From contig NZ_CP059997.1 in NCBI RefSeq assembly GCF_018736145.1, positions 2,479,501 to 2,543,500 on the forward strand: 64,000 bases of DNA, in the 5' to 3' direction. Under the pieces are notes generated by a model. It was given only the letters and a program-made list of their open reading frames with translations, had not been told where the DNA came from and made no database searches. The position numbers were made by a program, and so were the translations under genes. Positions 51,007 through 59,286 of the stretch are shown here, piece by piece (within the stretch, counting starts at the first letter, position 1; every line of letters begins with the position of its first letter). The stretch is from Amycolatopsis sp. CA-230715. GTDB taxonomy: Bacteria > Actinomycetota > Actinomycetes > Mycobacteriales > Pseudonocardiaceae.

Positions 51007-52458
51007 TCAGCGCGGCGAGCCCAGCCACGGTGCGCTCGCCAGCTTCGCGGTCAGCCCCGTCACGAACCGCGCTTGGCGGTGCAGGAGCGCCGGATCGAGC
51101 CGGCCGAGTTCGGCGCCAGGAGACACCCGCAACAGGTACGCCGGCCCCGAAATCGCGGTCACCGAAGGAATACCGAGCCGGTACGGCCCGGTCGCCTCAC
51201 CGTAGAGCGTGCCGTTGTACGGCTTCGCGACCGTGGTGCGCACCAGGTCGCCCGCGTCCAGTTCGCGCGCCACCAGCTCGGTCAGCCGGTCGTCGTTGCC
51301 GACACCGAGGGTGAGCAGTTCCGGCTTACCGGTGGGCAGCCAGCGCCCGGTGCCGCGCGAATCGTCCCATTGCGTGGTACCGAGGTGTTCCGGCACCACG
51401 ACCGCGGCTATCCGGCGGCGGAGCGCGGGATTGCGTTCGAGCCATTCACCGGGATCGACGGCGGCGTCCGGCGCGGCCATGTGCGCGGGGGAAAACGCGA
51501 AGCACAGATCCCGATCGCGCCGCGACCGCGGTATCCGGGTGAAGTGGCGTGCCATGGCCAGCACGGCGGCGGCGCCGTTCTCCTCCACGCCGTTCTGGCC
51601 GTCGCTGTGGGTGAGCACCAGGACGGTGCCGGGCCCGCGGCCGTTGCCGGGCAGCTCGGCCGCGAGGTAGTCGATCGACGCGGCGTCGTCGGTGTCGGCG
51701 ATCAGCGTCAGCGTCGCGGTGACCGGGCCGCGCGCGAGCAGCTCGCGCAGGCGTGCGCCCTGGTCGCGGTCGAGCTGCACGGCGGGCAGCCCGGCGTGCG
51801 GCTGCTGGTGCGGTGAGAACTGGCCCCGCGCGTCCTCCGGCGCGAGGTCGAGGACGCCGATCATGCCGACCGCGCCGCGTTCCTTGGCGAGCCGCAGATC
51901 GGGCGCGGGCGGGATGCCTGCCCACAACCGCGAGTAGTCCTCGTCGCGGGCGTCCTCCAGCAAGGACGGCGGTTTCGCGTGCACCACGAGATCGGCGAAC
52001 TCGCCGAGCGTGCGCTTCGCGACGACGCGGTCGGCGACGACGATCCGGCCCGCTACCGCACCGGCTGTCCCGGTGCCGACGTCGACCAGTTCGGCGGTGA
52101 TCCCGCGCGGGGGCGTCGAACCCGAATAGGGCCAGTAGCTGGCGACCGGAATCCGGTGCCGCTGCCCTCGCGCGTCGGTCACGGTCAGCGACCACGACCG
52201 GGCGTCCCAGTACTTCAGCGGAGTCGGGAAGCGCTGGACGCGGAGCCCGAAGGAGCCGAGGGACCGTTCCAGGTAGTCGATCCACCGCCGGTGCGCGGGG
52301 CCGCCGGTGAACCGGGGGCCGAACCCCGCCATCGTTTCGACCCAGTGCCACAACCGGTGCGGCCCGGCGAAATCGGCGCGGGCGGCCGTCGGCACGGCCA
52401 GCGATCCGCCCACCGCGACCGCACCCGTGAGGATCGCGCGCCGCGTCACGTTTCCCAT
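51007..52458 (-). CDS. Tat-exported M28-like aminopeptidase with PA domain
   Basis: 483 residues from ATG 52458. Twin-arginine signal VTRRAILTGAVAVGG. A central PA-like insert (about 130-235: VAGRIVVADRVVAKRTLGEF) precedes an M28-type fold with LTHSDGQNGVEENGAAAVLA, where M28 normally has HxDS...NDNxSG. One metal-ligand position therefore appears as Glu and the substrate pocket may differ. A second His lies in VPEHLGTTQWDD. Possibly a secreted aminopeptidase, possibly catalytically altered. Confidence 0.75.
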   Translation of the reverse strand: MGNVTRRAILTGAVAVGGSLAVPTAARADFAGPHRLWHWVETMAGFGPRFTGGPAHRRWIDYLERSLGSFGLRVQRFPTPLKYWDARSWSLTVTDARGQRHRIPVASYWPYSGSTPPRGITAELVDVGTGTAGAVAGRIVVADRVVAKRTLGEFADLVVHAKPPSLLEDARDEDYSRLWAGIPPAPDLRLAKERGAVGMIGVLDLAPEDARGQFSPHQQPHAGLPAVQLDRDQGARLRELLARGPVTATLTLIADTDDAASIDYLAAELPGNGRGPGTVLVLTHSDGQNGVEENGAAAVLAMARHFTRIPRSRRDRDLCFAFSPAHMAAPDAAVDPGEWLERNPALRRRIAAVVVPEHLGTTQWDDSRGTGRWLPTGKPELLTLGVGNDDRLTELVARELDAGDLVRTTVAKPYNGTLYGEATGPYRLGIPSVTAISGPAYLLRVSPGAELGRLDPALLHRQARFVTGLTAKLASAPWLGSPR

Positions 52459-52490
52459 CGTTCGATACTTCACCCGGGCGCGCTGCCGGA

Positions 52491-52745
52491 TCAAGGCGCC
52501 GAGCGTGTCCTCCGGAAGGCGACCGTCCACCGCAGACCCGCGACGAGCGCGCCGCCGACAACGGCGCTCCACAGCCAGAACGGGGCGACGAAGGTCATCC
52601 CGATGACGCAGCCGAGCAGCCACACGACGAACTGGATCGTGGTCATGACGAGCCAGAAGCCGGTCACCAGGCGGCAGGCGCGGGCCGCTCCCGGTGACAA
52701 GTCCGCCGTCGAGAAGCGGGGGGACGACGCGGTGCTGATGCTCAT
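52491..52745 (-). CDS. small two-helix membrane protein
   Basis: 84 residues from ATG 52745, with GGAGGT five bases upstream. Two hydrophobic segments (GFWLVMTTIQFVVWLLGCVI and FWLWSAVVGGALVAGL) and a basic C-terminus match 2TM-type small proteins. It lies 32 bp upstream of the M28-like gene on the same strand and may share its transcript. Function unknown. Confidence 0.7.
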   Translation of the reverse strand: MSISTASSPRFSTADLSPGAARACRLVTGFWLVMTTIQFVVWLLGCVIGMTFVAPFWLWSAVVGGALVAGLRWTVAFRRTRSAP

Positions 52746-52897
52746 TTCGGACCTCCTAGCCGGGTTCGGTACGAGAATCAGTGTATGGCTCACACAGTTT
52801 CTTGGCGGTAGGGCGAACCCCCCGATCCGCCGCAGGGCTACCCCCCAGCCGGGGCGCCTTTCTCGCCCCTCGCTCGCTCGGCCGCCACGACGCACGT

Positions 52898-52950
52898 GCC
52901 CCGAAAGTGGCCTTCGGGGCGCTCAAGTCCCCGAAAGTCACCTTCGGGGC
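52898..52950. repeat. composite double-hairpin element, copy C
   Basis: Units 52898-52920 and 52928-52950 with spacer gctcaag. It lies 11 bp past the stop of the minus-strand DUF1015 gene. Here the flanking genes are co-directional, so it is not restricted to convergent gaps. Confidence 0.85.
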
Positions 52951-52961
52951 GCGCGAGAGGG

Positions 52962-54185
52962 TCAGTGCGAGATGTCGGCGAGCAGCAGGCCGCTGCGCGG
53001 TTTCGGGGTGAAGTAGGTGGCCTTGCGCGGCATCCGCTCGCCCGCCGCGTGCACCGCGAGCACGTCCGAGAACGGGACGGGGGCGAGCAGCAGCACCGCG
53101 TCGACGTCGGGTGGCGCGCTCTGCTGCCCCGCCAGCGGGCGCAGCGACGGGCCCGCCGGGTCCACGCCGAGCGCACGTTCGATCATCAGGCCCTCGACCA
53201 CCGCGTGGTCGATCACCGGCACCGCGCTCCTCGAAGCCGACGGCGGAGCCAGCGCCAGCCCCGAAGCCAGCGCCAGTTCGGGCGGCGAAAGCCGGACGCG
53301 CAGCGCCTCCCCGCCCGCGAGCACCACCACCTCGCCGGGGTGTTCCGGTGGTTCCGCGCTCGCGGACGCGGTCACGTCCAGCCCGACCGCGCGCCACCGC
53401 CGCGCCAGCTCGCCCGCGCCGAACCCGGTACCGCGCAGCACCCGGTGGATCGGGCCGATCCGCAGCCTCGGCCCGTTCGTCACCAGCGCGAGCAGCGAGC
53501 CCTCACCCGCGAGCCGCGCCGCGGCGACCCGGTGGTTCCCGTCGGCGACCAGCAGCGACCTGGCACCGGTCACCGCGAGCAGTTCCTTCTGCCGGTATCC
53601 CGGCCCGAGCAGCCAAAGCTGGTGCACCCGCCCCTGGGAGTCCACAGTGGACACCGCGGGGTTGCCGAGATCGGCGCACAGCTCGGCGACGAAATCGGTC
53701 AGCTCGGTCCCCGCGGTCGACGGCACCAGCATCGCCGCGCTGCTCGCGCACCCCAGCCCGGACAGCATCGCCGCGCGTTCGGCGACCACGTCCGGGTAGA
53801 CCTCCTCGGTGTGCCGCACCCGGCGCACGCCGTCCGCGCCGACCGCGGACGGGTCGACCACGCACAGCACACCCAGCGCGGTCCCGTCGAACCCGTCCAC
53901 CCGGTACGGCGCGACGACGTCGGTCACGCCGCGGTAGTGCGTCGCCCGCAGCCTGCTGAACGCGGCACGCGCCTCGGGCAGCGCCGCCGCGATGTCCAGC
54001 CCCCGCGCGATCGCCTCCGGGGTGCGGTGCGGGTGCTGGGCGGCCAGCAGGGTCCCTTCCCCGCCGCCTCTCGCCGCGAGCGCCGCCGTCACCTGCTCCG
54101 GGTCGGCGAACTCGTCGACATCGGGGCCCGGCACCGCGCCGCGCACCACCCACCCCGCCCTGATCGGGCGCACCCAGTCAGCCAT
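52962..54185 (-). CDS. DUF1015 family protein
   Basis: 407 residues, full length for DUF1015. Typical segments are VVAPYRVDGFDGTALGVLCV, LLVADGNHRVAAARLAGE (in place of the common DGHHR) and MPRKATYFTPKPRSGLLL at the C-terminus. DUF1015 proteins are cytoplasmic, widely distributed and have been linked to serine or D-amino-acid kinase-like activity; the activity here is not established. Followed by the double-hairpin element. Confidence 0.85.
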   Translation of the reverse strand: MADWVRPIRAGWVVRGAVPGPDVDEFADPEQVTAALAARGGGEGTLLAAQHPHRTPEAIARGLDIAAALPEARAAFSRLRATHYRGVTDVVAPYRVDGFDGTALGVLCVVDPSAVGADGVRRVRHTEEVYPDVVAERAAMLSGLGCASSAAMLVPSTAGTELTDFVAELCADLGNPAVSTVDSQGRVHQLWLLGPGYRQKELLAVTGARSLLVADGNHRVAAARLAGEGSLLALVTNGPRLRIGPIHRVLRGTGFGAGELARRWRAVGLDVTASASAEPPEHPGEVVVLAGGEALRVRLSPPELALASGLALAPPSASRSAVPVIDHAVVEGLMIERALGVDPAGPSLRPLAGQQSAPPDVDAVLLLAPVPFSDVLAVHAAGERMPRKATYFTPKPRSGLLLADISH

Positions 54186-54240
54186 GCGTCCATCATGTCC
54201 CGCTTCGCCCTCGCCGCAGGCAAAAGTGCCGCGAGTTCGT

Positions 54241-54708
54241 TCAGTCGAACCAGCCCCTGCGGTCCAAGTGGTCGAGGTCGACGTTCTCCAGCTCGTAGCC
54301 GTTGTCGAAGCGGACGGTGCCGCGCTCGCCGAACGCGGTGACCTCGGTGCTGACGATGCGGCCCTTTTCCCCGCGCGGCACCGAGGACATCAGCCCCTCG
54401 CCCAGTTCCCGTCCCGCCCGCACATCGTCACCGGCGCGCAGCTTGCGGCTGTCCTCGCTCCACCGGAACCCGCGGCGAGCGGTTTCCGAGGCGGGCTCGC
54501 CGGTGGGCAGGCCGGGCGGCGGTTCGCCGCGGTCCTCGGTGTACCTCGACGGTGCGGAGAAATCACCGGCGTAGCTCGCCGGTGCCTCGCCCGAGGTCGA
54601 CGGGTCGCCGGGGCGCCACGGGGTGAACTCCTGCCAGGCGTCTTGGTCGAAATCGTCGCGGCCGGGTTCGTCGTAGCCACCGCCGCTGCCCTCGGGACGT
54701 ACTGGCAT
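54241..54708 (-). CDS. hypothetical protein with SH3-like C-terminal domain
   Basis: 155 residues. The first 70 are disordered and acidic (GGGYDEPGRDDFDQDAW). The last 65, including LRAGDDVRAGRELGEG and VRFDNGYELENVDLDHLD, look like a compact beta-barrel of KOW/SH3 type. The start has GGGG-A upstream. Alone between DUF1015 and the ABC operon, with a 37-bp gap to the latter. Function unknown. Confidence 0.65.
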   Translation of the reverse strand: MPVRPEGSGGGYDEPGRDDFDQDAWQEFTPWRPGDPSTSGEAPASYAGDFSAPSRYTEDRGEPPPGLPTGEPASETARRGFRWSEDSRKLRAGDDVRAGRELGEGLMSSVPRGEKGRIVSTEVTAFGERGTVRFDNGYELENVDLDHLDRRGWFD

Positions 54709-54745
54709 GACCGCTCCCCTCGTGGGACACCACCACGATAACCGG

Positions 54746-55618
54746 TCAGCGCGAGGTCGTAAGCCCCCTCGCGCGCAGCACCACGTTCTCCAGCGGCCGG
54801 AACACCAGCAGCTCGATCCCGACGCCGACCAGCAGGATCAGGAAGATGGCCGCGATGACCTTTTCGATGGTGTTGAGCGACGAGCCTTCGTTGAGGTACG
54901 CGCCGAGCCCGACGCCGAGGTCCGGTGAGCGCGCGATCAGCTCGGCCGCCATCAGCGAACGCCACGAAAAAGCCCAGCCCTGCTTCAAACCGGCGAGGAA
55001 TCCCGGCAGCGCGGCGGGCAGCAGGATGTGCCGCGCGGAGGCGAGCCTTCCCGCGCCCATCACCTCGCCGACGCGCGGCAGGATCGGCGGGATCTGGTCG
55101 ATCCCGGACACCAGCCCGTTCGCGATCGAGGGCACCGAACCGAGCAGGACGACGAAGTAGATCGCGCCGTCCTTCAGCCCGAACCACAGGATCGCCGCGG
55201 GCACCCAGGCCACCGACGGCAGGCTCTGCAGACCGGACAGCAGCGGCCCGATCGCCGCGCGGACGAACCGCACCCTCGCCACCAGCAGGCCGAGCGGCGT
55301 GCCGATCAGCACCGCGATCGCGAAGCCGAGCACCGCGCGGTGCACCGAGGTCCAGACGAACTCGAACACCCGCCCGCTGCGGAAGATCTCCTCGAATTCG
55401 CTCCACACCGCGAGCGGCGCGGGCAGCTGCGTTTCCGGCCAGAAGGCCGCCGCCCACAGGATCTGCCAGAGCACGACCAGCAGCGCGAGCGCGGCCAGCG
55501 GTGGCACGAAGGAGCGCAGGAAGCGGCGGCCGAACCCGGGCCTGCGTTCGTGCGCCGGCGTGTCGAGGGTGTCCAGCCCCGCACCGACCTCGTCGAGACC
55601 CGGGTCAGGCCGCGGCAT
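54746..55618 (-). CDS. ssuC: ABC transporter permease, SsuC/TauC family
   Basis: 290 residues, six predicted helices. The binding-protein-dependent inner-membrane motif lies around MGAGRLASARHILLPAALPG (the EAA loop). Family: nitrate/sulfonate/taurine importers. Overlaps the ATPase gene by 14 bp and is last in the ABC operon. No sulfonatase or monooxygenase is in view, so sulfonate as substrate is a family-level guess. Confidence 0.88.
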   Translation of the reverse strand: MPRPDPGLDEVGAGLDTLDTPAHERRPGFGRRFLRSFVPPLAALALLVVLWQILWAAAFWPETQLPAPLAVWSEFEEIFRSGRVFEFVWTSVHRAVLGFAIAVLIGTPLGLLVARVRFVRAAIGPLLSGLQSLPSVAWVPAAILWFGLKDGAIYFVVLLGSVPSIANGLVSGIDQIPPILPRVGEVMGAGRLASARHILLPAALPGFLAGLKQGWAFSWRSLMAAELIARSPDLGVGLGAYLNEGSSLNTIEKVIAAIFLILLVGVGIELLVFRPLENVVLRARGLTTSR

Positions 55619-56366
55619 GGGTGCTGATCACCTCGCGCAGGTGCCCGGTGATCTCCGCGGTCAGGTCCTCGGCGTCGGCCGCCGCGAGGTCGTCCCATTC
55701 GCGCACCACCCGGCCCGGCCGCGACGACAGCAGCACCACGCGCTGCCCGAGCCGGACGGCTTCGCGGACGTCGTGCGTCACGAACAGCACGGAGGTCCCG
55801 GTGCGGGCGTACACGCGCAGCAGTTCGCCCTGCAGCACGTCGCGGGTGATCGCGTCCAGCGCGGCGAACGGCTCGTCCATCAGCAGCAGCGCCTGGTGCG
55901 GATCGCCGCCGACGCGCAGGGTCGCCGCGAGCGCGCGGGCGAGCGCGACGCGCTGGCGCATCCCGCCGGACAGCTCGTGCGGGCGTTTGCGGCCGACCCC
56001 GCCGAGACGCACCAGGTCCAGCAGTTCGGCCGCCTTCTCCCGGCGTTCCGCGCGGCCGAACCCGGCCAGCCGCAGCGGCAGCTCGACGTTGCGCGCCGCG
56101 GTCAGCCACGGCATCAGCGCGGCCTCCTGGAACATCACCGCGGGCCGCGAGGTGTTCAGCACGATCTCGCCAGCGCTGGGCCGGTCGAGCCCGGCGACCA
56201 GGTTCAGCAGCGTGCTCTTGCCGCAGCCGGACGCGCCGAGCAGGCACACGAACTCGCCCGGCGCCACGGCGAGGTCGACGCCGTCGAGTGCGACGACTTC
56301 GCCGAAGTTCTTGCGCACGCCGTCGAGCCGGACCGCGGCCGCGACGCGGGTTTCTGTGCTGGTCAC
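55605..56366 (-). CDS. ssuB: ABC transporter ATP-binding protein, SsuB/TauB type
   Basis: 253 residues. Walker A GASGCGKST, Q-loop VMFQEAALMPW, signature ELSGGMRQRVALARAL, Walker B LLLMDEPFAALD and H-loop VTHDVREA identify the SsuB/TauB type. A short insert (TLRVGGDPHQ) between signature and Walker B is seen. It works with the overlapping permease and the lipoprotein encoded just upstream. Confidence 0.9.
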   Translation of the reverse strand: MTSTETRVAAAVRLDGVRKNFGEVVALDGVDLAVAPGEFVCLLGASGCGKSTLLNLVAGLDRPSAGEIVLNTSRPAVMFQEAALMPWLTAARNVELPLRLAGFGRAERREKAAELLDLVRLGGVGRKRPHELSGGMRQRVALARALAATLRVGGDPHQALLLMDEPFAALDAITRDVLQGELLRVYARTGTSVLFVTHDVREAVRLGQRVVLLSSRPGRVVREWDDLAAADAEDLTAEITGHLREVISTHAAA

Positions 56367-56385
56367 GGTTTCGCCCTCTTCCGGC

Positions 56386-57435
56386 TCACTTGGTCAGGTC
56401 GGGGGATTCGACGGCGGGCAGCTGGCGCGCGCCGAGCACCTTGTTGAGCGGGCCGAAATCGGCGAACCCCTTGAGCGCCACCGCGGATTTGACGACCCCC
56501 GCGGTGACCGAGTCCTGCGCCAGCTGCTTGAACTCGCCGGGGATCGGGTCGGTGGTCAGCTCGATGCCCGCGAACGCGCGGTCGAGCACGGCGGAACTCA
56601 GCGTGCTGCCCGCGAGTTCCTTCAGCGAGTCGTTGACCGCGGTCTTCGCTTCGGCCGGGCTCGACTTCGCCCAGTCGATGGCGGCCAGCTCGCCGGCCAG
56701 CAGCGCGCGCACGGTGTCCGGGTGCTGCTGGAGGAATTCGCTGCGCACGATCACCACCGTGGACGGGAACCGCCCGCCCGGCCACAAGGTCTTCTCGTCC
56801 ACGAGCACCTTGGCGCCCGCGTCGGCGACCAGGCGCGAGGCCCACGGCTCCGGGAGCCAGCCGCCGTCGACCTCGCCCTTGCGGAAAGCGTCGAGCGTTT
56901 TCGGGTTGTCGAGGTTGGTGATCTTGACCTGGTCGGTGAGCTTGTTCTCCGCGAGGAACTTCTTGAGCGCGACGTCCTGGGTGTTCGCCAGCTGCGGGGT
57001 GGCGATGGTGCGCCCCTTCAAGCCCGCGACGCCGGTGATGTCCGGTTTGACCACGAGCTGCGCGCCGCCCGACACCGCGCCGGAGACGAGCTGGATGGTG
57101 CCCTTGGACTTGGTGAAGGCGTTGATCGCGGGCCCGGAGCCGATGAAGGCCACGTCGAGCGAGTTGCCGAGCAGCGCGTTGACCTCGTCGGGGCCCGCGT
57201 TGAAGGTCTGCGTGGTCAGCTTCGTCGAGCCGAGTTCCTTGGCGAAGAAGCCTTTTTTGACGCCGATGAGGGCGGGCGCGTGGGTGACGTTCGGGAAGTA
57301 GCCGAGCCGGACCTCGGTCGCGGAGCCCTCGTTCGCGGCTGGCGCGGCCGAGCTGCCCGCCCTGGAGCAGCCCGCGCCCGCGATGGTGAGCACGGCGAGC
57401 GCTGCGGCCAGCAGGGATCTGTGGTGGGTGCGCAC
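56386..57435 (-). CDS. ssuA: ABC transporter substrate-binding lipoprotein, SsuA/TauA type
   Basis: 349 residues from GTG 57435; the frame stays open far upstream but the signal peptide begins here. Lipobox GAGCSR. The domain reads VRLGYFPNVTHAPALIGVKK, GPDEVNALLGNSLDVAFIGS and GWLPEPWASRLV, the typical SsuA/NMT1 pattern for sulfonate or nitrate-type ligands. First gene of the importer operon, 19 bp before the ATPase. Confidence 0.9.
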   Translation of the reverse strand: MRTHHRSLLAAALAVLTIAGAGCSRAGSSAAPAANEGSATEVRLGYFPNVTHAPALIGVKKGFFAKELGSTKLTTQTFNAGPDEVNALLGNSLDVAFIGSGPAINAFTKSKGTIQLVSGAVSGGAQLVVKPDITGVAGLKGRTIATPQLANTQDVALKKFLAENKLTDQVKITNLDNPKTLDAFRKGEVDGGWLPEPWASRLVADAGAKVLVDEKTLWPGGRFPSTVVIVRSEFLQQHPDTVRALLAGELAAIDWAKSSPAEAKTAVNDSLKELAGSTLSSAVLDRAFAGIELTTDPIPGEFKQLAQDSVTAGVVKSAVALKGFADFGPLNKVLGARQLPAVESPDLTK

Positions 57436-57718
57436 GTCGGAACTCGCCTTTCGGGGGACGGCTGGGCCAGGGGAGATTCGCACGCTCACCCACCAGATGG
57501 CACAACGATCCGCATCCCGGGAACTTCGCTGAGAACGCTTGACAACACGGCCGCGTCCGTTGCCGATCATGGTGACCGCGAAACGGGTTGCCAAAATTTC
57601 GCGCGGGAATTCGTGTGGAGCTGACAACTGTTTTGATTGTCGGTAATTCACCGTTGACGTTCCGGTCATGTCTGAGACACGCTGACCGCGCCCAGCGACC
57701 CTACCCACGGGGAATGTG

Positions 57719-58123
57719 ATGAACGGGAAACTCTTTCGCCGCACCGCAATCGGCTTCGTGGTCGTAGCGCAGGCAACCTTGCTCACCCCTACCGCGGTCG
57801 CGCAGGCCCCTTCGGGCGCGCTGACCGTGACACCGTCGACGAATCTGAAGGCGGAGCAGCAGGTCACCGTCACGGCCACCGGTGTGACGCCCAACCGGCA
57901 GAGCCTGCTGCTCGAATGCGCCCCGCAGAACCGCTGCGTCCCCCTCGGCGGGCCGACCGCGGACGGCGGCGGGAACGCGACCGCGCCCGCCACCGTGCAC
58001 CAGACCCTGTCGTGGAGCGCGAGCGACACCTACGACTGCAAGACACCGGGCGGGGGCTGCGAGGTGCTGCTCGTCGACATCGGCACCCAGCAGCAGCTCC
58101 GGGTCCCCATCACCTTCGGCTAG
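57719..58123 (+). CDS. neocarzinostatin-family secreted protein
   Basis: 134 residues from ATG 57719. A signal peptide (about 1-29) leads into an immunoglobulin-like fold with the neocarzinostatin pattern: LTVTPSTNLKAEQQVTVTAT, two Cys pairs (ECAPQNRC and YDCKTPGGGC) and the C-terminal VLLVDIGTQQQLRVPITF. In chromoproteins this fold carries an enediyne, but no enediyne polyketide genes are nearby. A ligand-binding or envelope role is more likely here. Confidence 0.8.
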   Translation: MNGKLFRRTAIGFVVVAQATLLTPTAVAQAPSGALTVTPSTNLKAEQQVTVTATGVTPNRQSLLLECAPQNRCVPLGGPTADGGGNATAPATVHQTLSWSASDTYDCKTPGGGCEVLLVDIGTQQQLRVPITFG

Positions 58124-58171
58124 CGCCCTTCTGCCCGGCGCCGTGCAGCGCGGTCTGGCAGGCTGCCGGGT

Positions 58172-58372
58172 ATGACGACCGGCGAAGACCCCGACGACGA
58201 ACGGACGCGGACACTGGCGGTGCCCCCGCTCCTGTGGCCGGATCTCGTGGCGTGGCTGCGCGAGAAGGGACTGCGCGTGGAACGGATCCCGATGGCCGAA
58301 GCCATGGGCGCGCCGGTGTACCTGACGCTGGCCGAAGACACCCCGCCGCAGCGCCACATGCCCCGAAGGTGA
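58172..58372 (+). CDS. small hypothetical protein, C-terminus altered by a repeat
   Basis: 66 residues from ATG 58172. Helical segment LLWPDLVAWLREKGLRVERI followed by a charged tail. It ends in HMPRR with the TGA supplied by the double-hairpin element (copy D). A longer ancestral protein is possible. No family recognised. Confidence 0.6.
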   Translation: MTTGEDPDDERTRTLAVPPLLWPDLVAWLREKGLRVERIPMAEAMGAPVYLTLAEDTPPQRHMPRR

Positions 58373-58412
58373 CCTTCGGGGCGCTCAGTTCCCCGAAAGC
58401 CACCTTCGGGGC
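58360..58412. repeat. composite double-hairpin element, copy D
   Basis: Units 58360-58382 and 58390-58412 with spacer gctcagt. It contains the stop codon of the 58172 gene and lies 17 bp before the stop of the convergent minus-strand gene. Confidence 0.85.
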
Positions 58413-58429
58413 ACGCGAAGACTGTCCTG

Positions 58430-59284
58430 TTAGGACACTGCTTGGATCAGGCCGAGATCGGCGAACATGGCGGTGCTCCAGCTCAGCGCGGTCGGCAGGT
58501 CGTCCCACTGCCGGTCTTCCGCGGTGAGGTACGGGAACACGTACGGGTCGGTGATCTCGGCGGGGAGGTCCTCGGCGAGGCAGGTGAACGGCGGCACGCC
58601 GTAGGCGTTGTCCACCATCGCACCGGCGACGGCGGCGGGTTGCGCGTCCCAGACACCGAACCACAGCCGCCGCAGCATCGAAGGATGCGCCACCGCGAAG
58701 ATGAGCCTGCCGAGGTCGAGCGGCTCACCGGCGGCGAGCACGCGCGCCACCCCCGAGTACCGGTGCTTGTCGCCGGACAGCTCCAGGAAACCCGCGTCCC
58801 CCGACCAGACCTCCACGCTGTGCCCCGCGTCGATGATCGCGGCGCACAGGGTGGCCAGTGCGAGTCCTCTGTTGATGATCACGTCGTGCTCGATGAAGTG
58901 CGAGTACCCGGCGGGCACCAGGAAGGTGACCACCTTGCCGCGGCGGGAAACCCGGCGCGGCACCGCGTCCACCATGCACTCGGGCACCCCGGCGAGGTAG
59001 GCGCCGACGTCGACCTCCGCGCCCGTGGTGTCCCACACCGGTTCCAGCATGGTGACGGGATGGGTCAGCCCGGCGCGTTCGCGGAGTTCGCCGACGGTGA
59101 CGTGGGTGTCCTCCAGCGGCACCGGCCAGCCGTCGACGGCGAGCCGGAGCGCCTCGTCCCAGGACGCCTTCTGCCACTCGGCGTCGACGCGGCGGCTGGC
59201 ACCGTTGTCGATGGAGGGCTCGGTCGTGGCCGCGTCGAGGAAGTCCTGCCACTCCGACAGCGGCGGCAGCTTGAGCGGGTGCAC
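58430..59284 (-). CDS. uncharacterised partner of the MoxR/CobS-like ATPase
   Basis: 284 residues from GTG 59284, two bases after the AAA gene stop. No Rossmann or VWA motif is evident. Segments SGDAGFLELSGDKHRYSGVA and FTCLAEDLPAEITDPYVF are distinctive but I do not recognise a family. MoxR-type ATPases usually pair with VWA proteins; this partner lacks an obvious MIDAS (DxSxS) motif, so it may be a different substrate adaptor. Confidence 0.65.
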   Translation of the reverse strand: MHPLKLPPLSEWQDFLDAATTEPSIDNGASRRVDAEWQKASWDEALRLAVDGWPVPLEDTHVTVGELRERAGLTHPVTMLEPVWDTTGAEVDVGAYLAGVPECMVDAVPRRVSRRGKVVTFLVPAGYSHFIEHDVIINRGLALATLCAAIIDAGHSVEVWSGDAGFLELSGDKHRYSGVARVLAAGEPLDLGRLIFAVAHPSMLRRLWFGVWDAQPAAVAGAMVDNAYGVPPFTCLAEDLPAEITDPYVFPYLTAEDRQWDDLPTALSWSTAMFADLGLIQAVS

Positions 59285-59286
59285 GA

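Noticed and set aside
57436..57718. SAM or other sulfur riboswitch or cysteine leader peptide before the SsuA-like gene
   Set aside because: No recognised aptamer core, and the short frame there ends without a Cys run. Nothing solid beyond a possible promoter.
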